DNA from: Clavulina sp. PMI_390 | Taxonomy: Eukaryota > Basidiomycota > Agaricomycetes > Cantharellales > Hydnaceae | Assembly: GCA_015039315.1 (NCBI GenBank) | Contig: WIDE01000030.1 | Coordinates: 318,293-382,292, forward strand | Direction: 5' to 3' | DNA: 64,000 nucleotides | Shown: positions 33,730-45,621 of the stretch, one piece after another | How positions within the stretch are numbered: position 1 is the first letter of the stretch | Layout of the letters: every line of letters begins with the position of its first letter | The notes under the pieces: generated by a model | Told to the model about the DNA's origin: nothing | The model's input: the letters and a program-made list of their open reading frames with translations, nothing else | Database searches by the model: none | Position numbers and translations under genes: made by a program

Positions 33730-36147
33730 ATGGATAGGAGTGGATCCAAACCAAACCTTCCGTCTCGCTCACACTCCCTAAGGCTACCTGAACCGACGAG
33801 TGAACCTGGTGCGGGAGCCCTCGGATCTCCCATTGACTTGGAAAGCTCTCAAGAGGATGAACGGCAGGCCTCAGAGGCACTCGTTGCGCAAGCTAGAGAG
33901 GCTCTTCAACGAGTGGATGATGGATGGAGCAAAGACGAGCTCCGACCTGTCGCTGGCAAGCTTGTCGATCGTGTGGAGTACCTGGTGCGTTGCTCAACAT
34001 CTCTTCCCCAAATTCCACTAGTTAGTCGTTAGATCAAAACTGAACATCTTTATTTGGGTAGACGAATATGGTGGCACGTCTCCAAGAATCTCAGTCCGAA
34101 TTGCAAACAACTTTACTTGTCACAAAATCCAATCTTACCCTCGCACTCTCCAACACTGAGATGCTCGAAGAAGCTCTCTCTCGCGCCGATAGCTCGAAAG
34201 GAAAGGACATTGGATGGAAGAGATGGAGCGACCGAGAAGGATTGCTGAAACGGACACAAACTCCAACTACTTCTTCTACCTTGTCCCAAGAGCCGTCGAC
34301 CCCAGGAGGGGCGTCCCAGGAAATCGGCGGCGAATCATTGAGAACGCCTCCTGCAGACGGCCCCACACCCACTTCCGCAACATTAAGCACACGCATCAGC
34401 ATGGAATTAGAGCGACGCCAGCCCAATCGCTCGCAGTCTGACGTCCCTTCCAGCCATGGATCTTCCTTCATGTTACCCAGCATCACGTCCTCCTCAGCAG
34501 CCACAACAACATCCACTGCCCCTCCGAGTCGTGCACCTACACCCACACCTCCCGGCTCCGAAGGTAGCTTCTTCTCTAAACTTCGCTTTGGCAAGTCCAA
34601 TGCCAGCTCGTCGCATCTCCCAGACCCATCATCATCACGATTAATGCCACCAGGCCACCAAACTCCTGATTTCATTGTGGGGCCGGGGGTAGAGGATCCC
34701 CGAGATGCTCTGTTATCTGCCGAAAAGAAGCGAGCAGACGAGCTGAGCAAGATGTTAGAGGACGAACGAAAGGCGAAAGCTGAAGCTCTGGAGGATAAAG
34801 CGAATATTGAGCTCGAGCTTGAGAGTCTTAGCGCTGCCCTCTTTGAGGAGGTCCGTCTTTCTTTCCAAAGAATTTGATAGAATTCATCAGGACTAATAAT
34901 TGCCTTCAACTTAGGCAAACAAAATGGTCAAATCTGAGCGCATCAAGCGAGCAGAGGTGGAGGAAGAGCTGCGAATCGCTCATGAGGAGAAAGAAGCACT
35001 GCGTAGCGCACTTCGTATTGTGGAATCTGAGAACAATGCCTCGCGAGAGGCTTCCAAGTCTCGAGTTGATCTTCCCGACGATTCACTATCGAGGGAGAGA
35101 ACATTATCATCTTCTACTTCCTCGTCCGGTGTTGTAGTGGACGAGCCAGAGGTCCTCGTTGCGGACGACGACGAGACAATTACCCTATCAGAGAAAACGC
35201 CAGGCGAGCCATCCACTGACATGACTCTTGTCGCCGCTCCCAGTGTACCACAACTCGAACCATCTCCGACCCTTGATCCTGCCCCAGCACCAGCACCAGC
35301 ACCAGCAACAATACCAGAACTCCCAAACCCTGTACTCACCTCCCAAACAGCGGAGCCCACGCCTACAGAGCTATCACCCATAATCGAATCCGAGATACCA
35401 AAAGAACCTGCTGTAGCCCCAAAACTTGTCATCGCAGATCCTGAACCATCCGATGCAGCTCCTCAGATTGCATCCAGTCCCGCCCCAGCTGATACGTTGG
35501 CGGCCGCACCTCCCACTATCAACACTACCCCAGCCTCCCCAACTCCATCAATGACCTCATTCTCAGCATCACTCACGCCTCAATCCACTGTTGAAACACA
35601 GCCCTCCCCTGCACCCTCGTCTCCATCAGCATATGAGCCAACTCCCATTGATACCGTCCCATCGAATATTCTCTCAGCTACTTCTACTATCCCTGCTGCC
35701 GAGCCAACTCCTCGAGCAGTCACCTCTACCTTTACTCCCACACTTCCAACATCGACCTCCAACTCGACGAGCCCATCCAAATTTGCATCCTTGTCGCCTT
35801 CGTCTTCAAACTCGCCCTCGCCTTCGCCCTCCCCGTCACCCTCATTGAAGCCATCTGCCTTACGCAAAACTTCGTTCTCCCGCTCCCCACCACCTCCATC
35901 CCCATCCACTGCTACAAACCCCAGCACTCCGCCCCCTCCACGCTCACCCATCTCTTCCCGTATCGCCGCTGCCCGCCAAGCTTTCGAGGCTGCGAGCGGA
36001 AATGCCGACAACGGCGCGAAAGGTGCGCCAGCCTTCAAGAGAGGGAATCCGCCACCCCCTGTCAAGATCCCGGGACACGTCCCTAGACTACCGCCGCCAA
36101 GAGCAAGTAGCGCTGGCAACACACCGAAGGAGGACGAGGCAACGTAA
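33730..36147 (+). CDS. SEC2: Sec2-like Rab guanine nucleotide exchange factor
   Basis: Exchange factor that activates the secretory-vesicle Rab Sec4. The first in-frame ATG is at 33730 (MDRSGSKPNLPSRSHSLRLP). The intron after EYL joins TNMVARLQESQSELQTTLLV, start of a coiled coil. A Ser/Pro-rich insert follows, then the Sec2 signature: DALLSAEKKRADELSKMLED, KANIELELESLSAALFEE, and across an intron ANKMVKSERIKRAEVEEELR. LFEEANKMV is the Rab-binding core of Sec2/Rabin. The remaining ~380 residues are a low-complexity Pro/Ser/Thr/Ala region ending PPRASSAGNTPKEDEAT (stop 36145-36147). Two introns were identified. With EXO84 and VTI1 it makes a local group of vesicle-trafficking genes. Confidence 0.87.
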
Positions 36148-36463
36148 CGAGAAGCGAGAGAAAAAAATCCAGCCTACTTAAGTGAGCGGATCTAGATTTT
36201 GGGCGGGTGTTTTTTGGGGGAGTAGCATGCTATATTACCAGTGCTAATAAGTCTTCTTGGGTCGTCCACTCGACGTTATTATTGCGCGGGTCGCTATCAT
36301 AGTCATGTCTTTTTTTATTCCTACATACAGTCGCATGACGAATTGATCACGATACAACAATGCAGGAGCAGTATACATGGATATGTTCCTAAAGACCAGC
36401 TACATTGAAATGTCCGATGGCGATAAACCGTTCAAATGATAGGCATGAGCCCTTGGTTTGAGA

Positions 36464-37405
36464 TCATGACGCCTCTTCCTTGGCTTTCCTGTGCACTTCG
36501 TCATTGAGCTTTAGCCGATTCCTCGCGATCTGGAAGGTGATTTAAGTGAACGGATCATTCGGTGGACTGTTGAAGGACATACCTCAAAGGCAAGGAACTA
36601 AAATCGGTAAGGAGGCAAAATGTAAGGTCAGCACTTGATGATGCGGTTGTGCAAGAAAGGAAACGTACCTGCATTCTTGTCACTGTAGCGTACAAACCCG
36701 AAATATCAGCATCGTGGTAAGTGAATCCTGTTTTATAAAGGGTAAAAATAGCCAGGACAAGCACGCACCGAAAATAGCATTATGCTCCGAATACTCGTCC
36801 GTAGCATCCAACCTCAGCAAGGACCCAAAGTTGTACTGATTAACCCTCTTCTCGTAGCTGTTCGTTAACAAGAAGAAACTTGAGCTATTTGGTATCCCGC
36901 GAAGCAGCAAAGGCATCTAGATACATACGGCTGTATAAAGTTCCGCCAACGGGCCTTATTCTCATCGCTTTTCATTGCATCCTCGTCTGCCAATGCTAGC
37001 CCTTTGGCGTCGTTCTCGAACAGCTCGGGGAACTTGGCTTTGAAGTCCTCGAATATCTCATCGTCGAGCCTGTGGATTGCTATGTCAGTATTGTACCAGT
37101 GTATGTTGGAACAATGGAGGTAGACTACTTTGTTAGTTTGAGTGTGGACGGAGGAACTTTCTCCAAGAGATTCCAGTAAACCTTCATGCATATAAGATCA
37201 TCGAAAGAGCTCTTCGAATACAGCTAGTCAAATCAGAACACATACCTGAGCATGCTGGACAGCAACGACAGCGAATTGCTTTTCGATCTAGCACAGCAGA
37301 TGCAAAAACTCAGCAACGCTTCACGTAGCGTGATCTCAGAATGCGCACATCTTCGTGGTTCTCCGCCTTATTGGGGTCAAACTTCCCGAGAGGAGTGATA
37401 CTCAT
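36464..37405 (-). CDS. PBDC1: PBDC1 / Ypl225w-family protein (eEF1A folding chaperone family)
   Basis: Conserved small cytosolic protein of about 160 residues. Seven exons were assembled from the ATG at 37405: MSITPLGKFDPNKAENHED, IEKQFAVVAVQHAQ, VYWNLLEKVPPSTLKLTK, LDDEIFEDFKAKFPELFEND. Then follow MKSDENKARWRNFIQPYEKR, VNQYNFGSLLRLDATDEYSE, HNAIF, VTRMQFLAFEIARNR, and the end LKLNDEVHRKAKEEAS (stop at 36464-36466). The order 'DEI--DF---FPE', 'KARWR-F---YE--V--YNFG-LLR' and 'N-I-V-RMQF-A-EIARNR' is the whole PBDC1/yeast Ypl225w family. The yeast member has been reported as a dedicated co-translational chaperone for translation factor eEF1A. Intron-dense, with a very short exon around HNAIF. 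Confidence 0.88.
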
Positions 37406-37661
37406 AACTGTGTTGAAGAAGGAAGAGGTGTGCTGGCTGGTGGTATTGGATCGGCGGCGAGATATAATGTTCGTTCAGATGTGCCACACGTCACGAACTT
37501 GATCAATCGTCACGAAACGTCGGAAGGCCCGGAAAATTATCGCTAGTCTGCAGAGGAATAAGAATAGTACTAAAGGTACGTTACAGCAAGAAGAAAAACT
37601 AGACAAGCGACCAAGAGAGAAGAGAAGTGTATGTAAAGAATAAAAACAATAAGAATGCAGC

Positions 37662-40600
37662 CTAGTTCAAGAAACCTCTGCACTTGGGTGAACCACACAA
37701 GCAGATGATTTTCTCGTTCTCGATAGGGAAGTGGTAGTCTGTAGATGCGGATAGATTGTAAGCTATGCGATCGGAATGATGGGGCCTTGGGGAGGTGGGA
37801 CTGACCGTATGTAATTTCGTCGCCAGGCTCGATGGCGGTTTTGGCATAAATGACGATTTTCTTGTCGCCATTGATCGTGATGATTTTTGCAGTGCAGTTC
37901 GGTGCGCAACAGTGGTTGATTAAACGGCTTATGACAAGATGCAATGAGCACGAGAGAATTCCGTGGTGCAGAAAAAATAGACATACCCAAGGTTGCCCTT
38001 CTTCGTGGCGTCCACCACCGCATCATCATCCACTCGGAACAAATAACTGCTCCCAATGCCCGTTTGCTCATAATATTTCTCGCGCTTATCTGCCACCTGC
38101 TGTCGAATCACCTCACCCACATACTCGATAACCATCTCGCCAATAGCAATCGCCTCGAGCGCATACAGGCCCCAGTCATGAATAGGACTCCTAGCAAATC
38201 TAAGACGCTTCTTCCTCGTCCGGAGCTGATTGAACTTGATCCTCGTGTCCGAGGCCGAGTCGCCATGGCCCAACGAAGCAAGCAACCTATTCGTCTGCTC
38301 CACATCGCGCGCCAAATGCCGCGACTCGATACGCGTAGAGCGGGACGACGCACCAGCAGGCACAGCAGACGCAGGGCCCACGTCAATCTTGGCCTGATTG
38401 CGGTCGGGCAGGTAAAGCGCCTTGACAGCCTCGGGAATCTTGTAGTAACCCTCCGTGCGCGCCGAGCCAGTCGAGTGCACGCGAATGGCCGCGTGTCGTT
38501 TGGCGTTTGCTTCGCGCTCCGCTGCAATCTCAGCGGGATCGCGTAGATCGACGCCCCACTCCGGTTGCCCGGCAAGTCGGCGCTGCAGGCCAAGCTTGAG
38601 GAAATAGAGTTCTTCCTCGTCCTGTGCAAAGTCTGTGGGGTTGGGAGGCGGGCCAGGGTCGACAGGCGCAGGCGCAGCTACGGGCTCTGCTTTCGTCTTC
38701 TTGGGTTGACGGACGCGCTTCTTGGGAGTTGGTTTGGGCGGCTCTTCAATTTCTTGGACAATGGGAGCAGATTCTTCTGGCACCTCGTCAATCACCATAT
38801 CGACGTTACCAACGAGGTCCACAGGAGGCTCGGAACCGGCATTAGGCATGTCGACGTCAGCAAATATAGGCTCGGCCTTTTGCGCCTTCTTCTTACGGCC
38901 GCCAGTCTTCGGTTTCTTTGTCGGTGCTGAGTCGAGATGCTCCATCAGCATGGCATCAACATCGTCATCAAGGACAGTCGAAGCAGCATCCTCCTCCATG
39001 GGCGTGGGGGTAGCGGTCTCGACCTTGCGTTTCTTTCGCGAAGATACAGGAGCTGCAATCAAGGACGGAGAGCGTTGCCGTTTCTCTGTGGGCGCAGGGG
39101 TAGGATCACGAGGAGCAGGGGAAGATGTCGGGGCAGTTCCAAGCGGCGTCTCATCCTCAGATTCGAAGCCAACATCCACTGCCGTCTTCATCTTCCTCCG
39201 CTTCCTCACTGGCGTCGGCGAGGGGGACGCATCACGCTCCTTCGTCTTTGTTCTCTTGCTCGCAGGAAGGACTCGCACCATCGACGACTCGCGTTCAAGA
39301 GCAGGCTCCGGCGTCGGCTCCTTGACTTGCTGCTGCTTCTTCTTTGCGCGAAACGACTCGGAGCCAGGCTTCTTGGTGAACTTGAGGCCAGCCAGGCGAT
39401 TCGCCGGCTTGGAAGAGGAGGCACGTTTGGCGGCAGCTGCAGCAAGCTTGGCCTTGACTTTTTCCTTGTTCTCAGGCCACTCAGAGATGTTCTTCTTGAT
39501 GCGTTCGCGAATGAGGCGTCCTCGAAGCTCGGCTCTGACCTGCTCCTTAAGATACTCGATGACAAGGGCGTGAGCTTGAGTCAGAACCTCGGAGCGAGAC
39601 TGTTCAGTGGGGGGTGCAGAGGAGGCAGTAGGCAGCGGGGCCTCTGAAGATGTTGTGGGGGCAGCTTCAGCAGACTGGGAATTATAAGGCGGGCGGACAA
39701 CAAGGTTGATGGTGTGGTGGTAAATCTTCTGTCGATCGAGAACCATAGAGGCTCGCCGAGCTGCAGTGGGGGATTTGAAGGTGATGTACCATCCGGCGGA
39801 ATCATACATGACCTAGAGACAATAGCAATGGAAAACCATGAGACACACAAACACACTTTGCGCACAGGACAACAGTAAAATGAAGTTAGGGTGGCGCACA
39901 CGTACCTTTTCGGGAAAGAAGTTACTTCGCAGGAAGAAATTCTTCACATCTTCCTCTGCATGACTGGATCGGGCCAGTGAGGATTTCGAGATGAGAATGT
40001 ATTCATGCCCATTCGCAGCCAGCGCTGCCTCGACCTCAGCATGCATTCCTTCCTCAACCGGTGAGGTAGGCTCTGAGGAATCCCGCCACCAATCACGAGC
40101 ACGAGGGCGGCCGCGATCACGACGGTCATCCTCTGGGGAGCGGGACGAAGTATGACCACCGCCACCACGAGAATAGTGGCGCGGAGCAGGAGAATAAGAA
40201 CGAGAGGGCGAACCAGAACGAGAGTCAGAGCGGGAACGAGAGCGAGAGCGACGATAGCGATTAGGGGTATGAGAGCGAGAACGATCGTAATCATGATCAT
40301 AGTCATAACGAGAGTCGCGTGAGCTTGATCGTGACCAGTGGCGACTGTGGTGGGACCGGCGGGAATCTGTAGGTGGGCGATAGTGATGTCGTGAATGGGA
40401 GGAGGGTTCGAGTGCATCATCGCGCCGTGGAGCGCGTTGGCGGTATGGTGTGTAAGAGTCGCCTTTGCGCCAGTCAGAATCAGGTCGTGACGGGCGAGCA
40501 TCTCGAGGGTCATCTGGGGACCGCTCCCAGAAGCGCTTTCCTGGCCTATTGGGAGATCGTCCGCCCCCTCGGCCACGATCCCGTGGGGGAGGTTCCCATG

Positions 40601-42335
40601 ATGGTAAAGAAGGATCAGGGCGAGCGACAGGGGAGGGTAATGTAGGAGCAAATTGGGGTCGTTGTGGAAGAGATGGGTGCAGAGGTGGAGGAGGTGGGGG
40701 TGGGGCAGTGACGGTAACGGTGGGAGGTGTTAGCGCTGGACCATTTGTGGCGCTAACAACGCGCATAGGTTGGGGAGGGGGTATAGGACGTTTTGATGAA
40801 GATGGAATGGATGATGGGGTGGAATCAAACGTGACAGAGGGTCGAGATGAGGAAGATGAGGAACCAGCAGGTGGACGTGATGGGGTGTCTACCTTGGGAC
40901 GCGCAGGTAGAGACGGGTGAGCAGCAGCGGGTGGAACAGTTGGTGTATGTGATACTGAAGAAGAGGAAGGTGGCTCGCGAGCTTTTGCTTTGGCATCCTG
41001 GCGCTCTTTGCGCCGACGGTCGGATTCAGACTTGACCAAGGCTTTACACCGCTTCTTCTGGCGGTCGAGGTAGATCTTGACGATCTGGCCCTCCTGGCCT
41101 TGGCCAACACGCACCCCATTGGCATTCTCAAGTGCCTTCTTGGCGCACTTCTGGCCTTCACCCTCAACATAGTCGTCACCCGCATACTGAATCCAGCATA
41201 CACCCAGTGGGTTGCCGGTATACAGATCCACCTCCCAATCAAAGTCCTCGATGCGACCATACTGGCCAAAGAATCGTCGGACAAAGGCTGTTGGAGTGAC
41301 CGAGGAGAGGTTGGTGATCAGAATTGCGCGAGGTGACGCGAATGGACGCGGCCCCGGGGAATCGGTGTCCCACTAATACGCGCGTGGGCAGATCAGCATC
41401 TTATATGAGATAGCGATTGCGGGACACGAAAGAAACCTTACCTCGTATGATTTGAAGGTGTATAGTTTCGGACGGTGTGGGCGTCTACCCTTCATCCCAA
41501 GCCTCTGCTCTTCAGGCATGGCGAGGCGAGGATCGACAACAACAATAGGTTCTTGGTTGGGTCCAGCCTCGCCGTTGTGCCGTCGCTCCGTCGGTCTACT
41601 TTTGTCTTTGCTCGCAAGACCTTCCAGCTTGGGGTCATAGATCATTTTCCAACCCCGAATCTGCACGGTCTCGAATGGAGGTGGGGGTGGTGGCCCCTCT
41701 GGAAGTTTCTTCTCCACCTCGACAGTGACGAACGAGTCATCAGGTGGGGGGGATGGCTGAGTGTCAGTTGGGGGAGGGCTTGGGGGTGCATTTATCACCT
41801 CTTCGCGCTCAAAAGGCAACGGGCTAGGTAAAGGCGGGGGAGGTTCTGACGGAGGAGGTGGTGGCGGGGCAGACTGAGGATCGCTGGAGCTGTCATCAGT
41901 GTGCGGTGGACGCGCTGGACTGCTCGATGGTGCTGTTTGCGGAGGCGTGTTCGGTGTAGGGTACGCGTTGGATGCTTCCTGGTGCTTTGTGGGCGCGGAG
42001 TGGTCGTCCATGCCACGCGATGGCGATTGGCCACCAACATCGAATGCTTTTTCGACCGTGCTCGATACGTGGGCACGAGCACTCGAGTTTGAAGGGATTA
42101 TGCCAAAACCCGAGGTGGTGCCAGGCTGGGCAACGCGTCCGTTGGAGGAGAGCGTGCTTGAGCTGGGGCCATGACCAAAGCCTTTGCCACCAGTCGTCGG
42201 TTGGAGTGCGAGTTTGACTGGGTTTTTGCGTAAAGGGTCAAGTGCGCCGGGGATCAGCGTCGTCCTGGGTGCTGGGTCGCTGAGCTGTTCGAGAAATCTT
42301 GGTGCCTTTGGTGGCCGTTTGTCGTTGGTCGACAT
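37662..42335 (-). CDS. SET1: Histone H3K4 methyltransferase Set1 (COMPASS catalytic subunit)
   Basis: Nuclear enzyme that methylates H3 Lys4. The ATG at 42335 gives MSTNDKRPPKAPRFLEQLSD, with a Pro-rich N-terminal region ending ...LYTFKSYE. Then an RRM-like domain (FGRIEDFDWEVDLYTGNPLG around 41,220, CWIQYAGDDYVEGEGQKCAK, QIVKIYLDRQKKRCKALVKS) and an Arg/Ser-rich region (about 40,100-40,400). A second exon block follows (VMYDSAGWYITFKSPTAARR) with a Lys/Ala-rich linker, then the n-SET region (RVHSTGSARTEGYYKIPEAV). The SET domain has LRTRKKRLRFARSPIHDWGL, MVIEYVGEVIRQQVADKREK, SSYLFRVDDDAVVDATKKGN, RLINHCCAPNCTAKII and EPGDEITYG. The post-SET end is CLCGSPKCRGFLN (stop 37662). NHCCAPNC matches the Set1 subgroup. 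About 1,450 residues. Confidence 0.93.
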
Positions 42336-43068
42336 TCACACACCGTCCAGGGGGGGAGGAAAAAGCACTGGCGGGATGGCGCCAAGATGCTCAGTCCCAG
42401 GCACTGTCAAAGTTACGGTGGCTGCTCTGCGTGCCCGCTGCGATGGTGATACAGAACGTGGATCGGTGGTGGAGTAGGGAGGATGGCGAGCACCCTCGCT
42501 CCAGGTGGACAAACTTGTGGCCGGCGCTTAGTTCGCGCTTGTTCCATCAACAACGCGCACACTGAGACCCTCCACCATAACGGGGGCCCTGTCCCCCCTC
42601 GCAACCTTTTTTCCCCCACGAAAATCCATTTATCGTGTCGCACGGCTTTTCGGAATTTCCTGCGTCGAGACGGCCCGAACAGCCTTGTTCAGTCCAGCGC
42701 GCACTTGCGCAGCAGCAGCAGCATCTGGTCGTGCGTCAGGCCCTCTCAGCCCACCTTGTAGCACTATTCATCGCACTGTAGAGGGTGCTACACTTTCCTG
42801 TACCACACAATATCCTTATCCTATGTCTCATACACAACATCGCGTGACCAGTCCGGCGTGCTTCTCCCACTGTATATCACCCTCAATCCCACTCATTAGC
42901 CGCAGATTACAGAAGGTTCCGTCGATACCGTCTATGCAGAGATACAACGCATCGGGCTAATTGCTGGCAGCAGTCGTCGACTTGCATCCAGGATTCGAAC
43001 AATTCCAAACAAGGCAGGCAACTGAATTGCAAGCACTGCATCTCCCCTTCATTCGAACGGACGACTGC
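42336..43068. other. Divergent intergenic region of SET1 and the MPT-binding gene
   Basis: About 730 bp with both promoters. CT-rich and polypyrimidine stretches on the plus strand occur near 42,590-42,620. Open frames are on both strands and show no family. Confidence 0.45.
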
Positions 43069-44700
43069 ATGAGCCTCGCGCGTCTGAACTCGCTCCGTAG
43101 CCACCTCGCCTCTTCTGTATCTTCTAGTATTAGCAGTCTCTCTGCTTCAAGTAGTCCTTTCTCGTCCCGAAACTTCTCGATGACCTCATTCGTCAACTCT
43201 CCGATCCCTGCGCGGACGCCAAACCAACTTCCTATCCGCACAGCAGCCTGTCTCATCATCGGGTACGCCTACCCGACTCTGCCTGCCACGCCTGTCCGTG
43301 CCTGATCACCAATATCCCATTAATGCGAACACCCACCCGCGCTTGCACAGCGATGAGATTCTGAATGGCAAGACTGTTGACACAAACTCTGCACACTTCG
43401 CCAAGGTACCCGTCGCACACGGAACCCGGGACCGGTCTGTGCCCGAGCCAAAGTCTAATGCTTGTCCTCTTGGTTACAGTACTGTTTTGAACTTGGTATC
43501 GAACTGAAGCGTATCGAGGTGATTGCCGATGACGAGGATGAGATGTGAGTCTCCCGGATGCTTGTTCGACGTCAATATATGCACGTTGTGTTCTTTGTTT
43601 TTTACTTACTCAATAATGATATAGCATTGAGGCCAGCCGTCGTATGGTCAAAAACTATGACTTTGTCATCACCTCTGGAGGAATTGGTGTGTACCTGCCT
43701 GTTGCAGGACTTGCCGTGGATTTGCACTCTCGCTTCACACTTCTAATTTTGTTCAGGCCCGACCCACGATGATATCACATACCAATCACTGGCAAAAGCT
43801 TTCAATCAAGAACTAGCATACAATGAAGAGACCCGATCCAGGATGCGTCAACATATCCTTGGCCGTACAGAGAATCAAAATCCTACTGCTGAGCAAACAA
43901 AGGCACGAGACCGCATGGCCCTCTTCCCCGACAAGGCGGAAGTCCTCTTTGTCGACCCCGCGCTGTGGGTGGTGAGTCACTCATGGGCCTGTCTCAGTCA
44001 TCATTAGCTCGTGGCTTTGACGAGATGAACATGCATCGCTTTTTTTCTCGTAGCCCATAGTCCGGCTAGAAGGAAAACTTTGCATTCTACCTGGCGTTCC
44101 TGTCCTGCTGAGGAAGCTGCTTGAAGGCCTCAAGCCATACTTGGTGTTGCCCGACGCGACAGAGAAACAGTTCCGACATCTCATCCGCACAGAGTAAGTA
44201 ACTTGATGATGTTCAACCTATTATAATCAGAAGCAACTCCTGTCGATATCTTATTGATTATTCTCCCACTTGCTTTGGCTGCCAAAACGAAAAAAAAGGA
44301 TGCCCGAGTCGTTCATCGCCCCCTTCCTCACGGGACTTGCGGAGCGTGTCAAGGCGCAAGGCATCAAGGTGGGATCTTACCCGTCCTTCAACAAAGGCGT
44401 TACTGTGTCGCTTCTGGGGCAAAATGTGGAGCTTGTCAAGCAGATCGGCGAGGAGGTACGTTAGCTTACACATCTTCACTCTCTAGAGGTGTCTCCTGTT
44501 CCTCTTGCGCGCTCCGTGCTGTCGGCGTGGACTATCAGCCGGGGGACAGAGTCCGTGAACCCAAGGAGCTGACCATGGAGACTTCTCCCGGTGCCTGGCT
44601 GACAATACCCACACACTACTCACCATCCCCGCTCTCTTCGTAGGTCGTGAAGGAACTGAAAGGCACTGTCATCGAGGCGGACGTTGAAGAGGACAAATAG
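43069..44700 (+). CDS. Molybdopterin-binding (MoCF_biosynth) domain protein, FLAD1/CinA N-domain-like
   Basis: The ATG at 43069 opens MSLARLNSLRSHLASSVSSS, an Arg/Ser-rich leader without acidic residues that resembles a mitochondrial presequence. Spliced exons then give NQLPIRTAACLIIG, DEILNGKTVDTNSAHFAK, YCFELGIELKRIEVIADDED, IIEASRRMVKNYDFVITSGG, IGPTHDDITYQSLAKAFN, the signature of the MPT-binding fold. Later exons give KLCILPGVPVLLRKLLEGLK, ESFIAPFLTGLAERVKAQGI, KVGSYPSFNKGVTVSLLG and ELKGTVIEADVEEDK (stop 44698-44700). The domain order fits the N-terminal half of human FLAD1 and CinA-type proteins, where it can act as an FAD or nucleotide pyrophosphatase. The FAD-synthase (PAPS reductase-like) domain is absent. 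Function in fungi is not established, so I leave the symbol empty. Confidence 0.8.
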
Positions 44701-45621
44701 ATGGCATAGCACTCGTCTCAACGTGCTGGGCGACGGGCAGGAGGGCGTTTACACTGTCGTTTTTGGTTTAGCTGTTCACATCCTGCTCTGCTAGACGAGC
44801 GCTCTGAGCTGTGCCTACATACCATAGCTAGGGAATTCCATGGAAGAGAAAGAAATCCGCGGCTTCTGTCCAGTTTGTTGCCAGGTAACAGAACCCTAGG
44901 ACAGCTTTGCCTGTACAGCCTTTTGCTATGAAGAGGCTCTCAAAATCTTCATGAACAAAAACGTGGGGTCGTTGAGCTCAGCATGTTCGCCGGTTTATTT
45001 GACAAGAATTCAATGATCGGTGATTGGGCAACGGGTCTAGGATATAAATTTGCGGCCGCGTCAATCGATCCCTTTTGGGCTCTAATGCAGTCTGAGGCGT
45101 CGAATGCAGTACACCGCCCAAGTGGATTCCATCTTATTTTGGTCTGCACTGGAGGACTTCAATTTATTCCTGCCTAATCAGGACTCAACAACGCTGAACA
45201 TTGTTCAAATGCCATCATTTGAATAGCTGTCACAGTGTTTTCTGTCACACCGCACCTTCCGATCAATTCTTGGAATAATGGCAAACTTGTGTATCCGAAT
45301 GACAGGCTTTATTTTTCCCAGAGGCGCCCGAAATGATCCCTTAATTATGCTGTGCAGTTATATCGATGAGATGGCAATGCTTGCGGGCTGTCGAGTCAAG
45401 TTTTCCTCCATTCGATGGCTCTCAACCCTCTACGCGGACCCTCCACCCTTGACAGAACATGACTTTTCACCTAGTAAGCGGCATCGCCACGGCTTGGTAA
45501 AACACAGCTGCCAGCAACTTGCCTCGAGGCGGGCTCCAGGGACGCCGACGGTTCATTCAGCTATAAGGATGTCGTTGAGAACGTCTCCGCTCTTTCTCCC
45601 CTCAATCGCGTCGTTCTCCAC
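44701..45621. other. Intergenic region, promoter of TF3
   Basis: About 920 bp between two plus-strand genes. No domain-bearing frame, repeat or RNA gene recognised. Confidence 0.5.

Noticed and set aside
34091..34918. Minus-strand open frame of 275 codons
   Set aside because: Antisense to the Sec2-like gene, whose frames carry the recognisable coiled coil and splice sites.
38722..39573. Long plus-strand open frame of 283 codons
   Set aside because: Antisense to the Lys/Ala-rich linker of SET1. Biased codon composition keeps the opposite strand open; no domain is visible.
42990..43015. tRNA B-box-like sequence (GGATTCGAAC) read on the minus strand
   Set aside because: No T-stem, acceptor stem or A box could be built around it, and it lies just upstream of the MPT-binding gene start.
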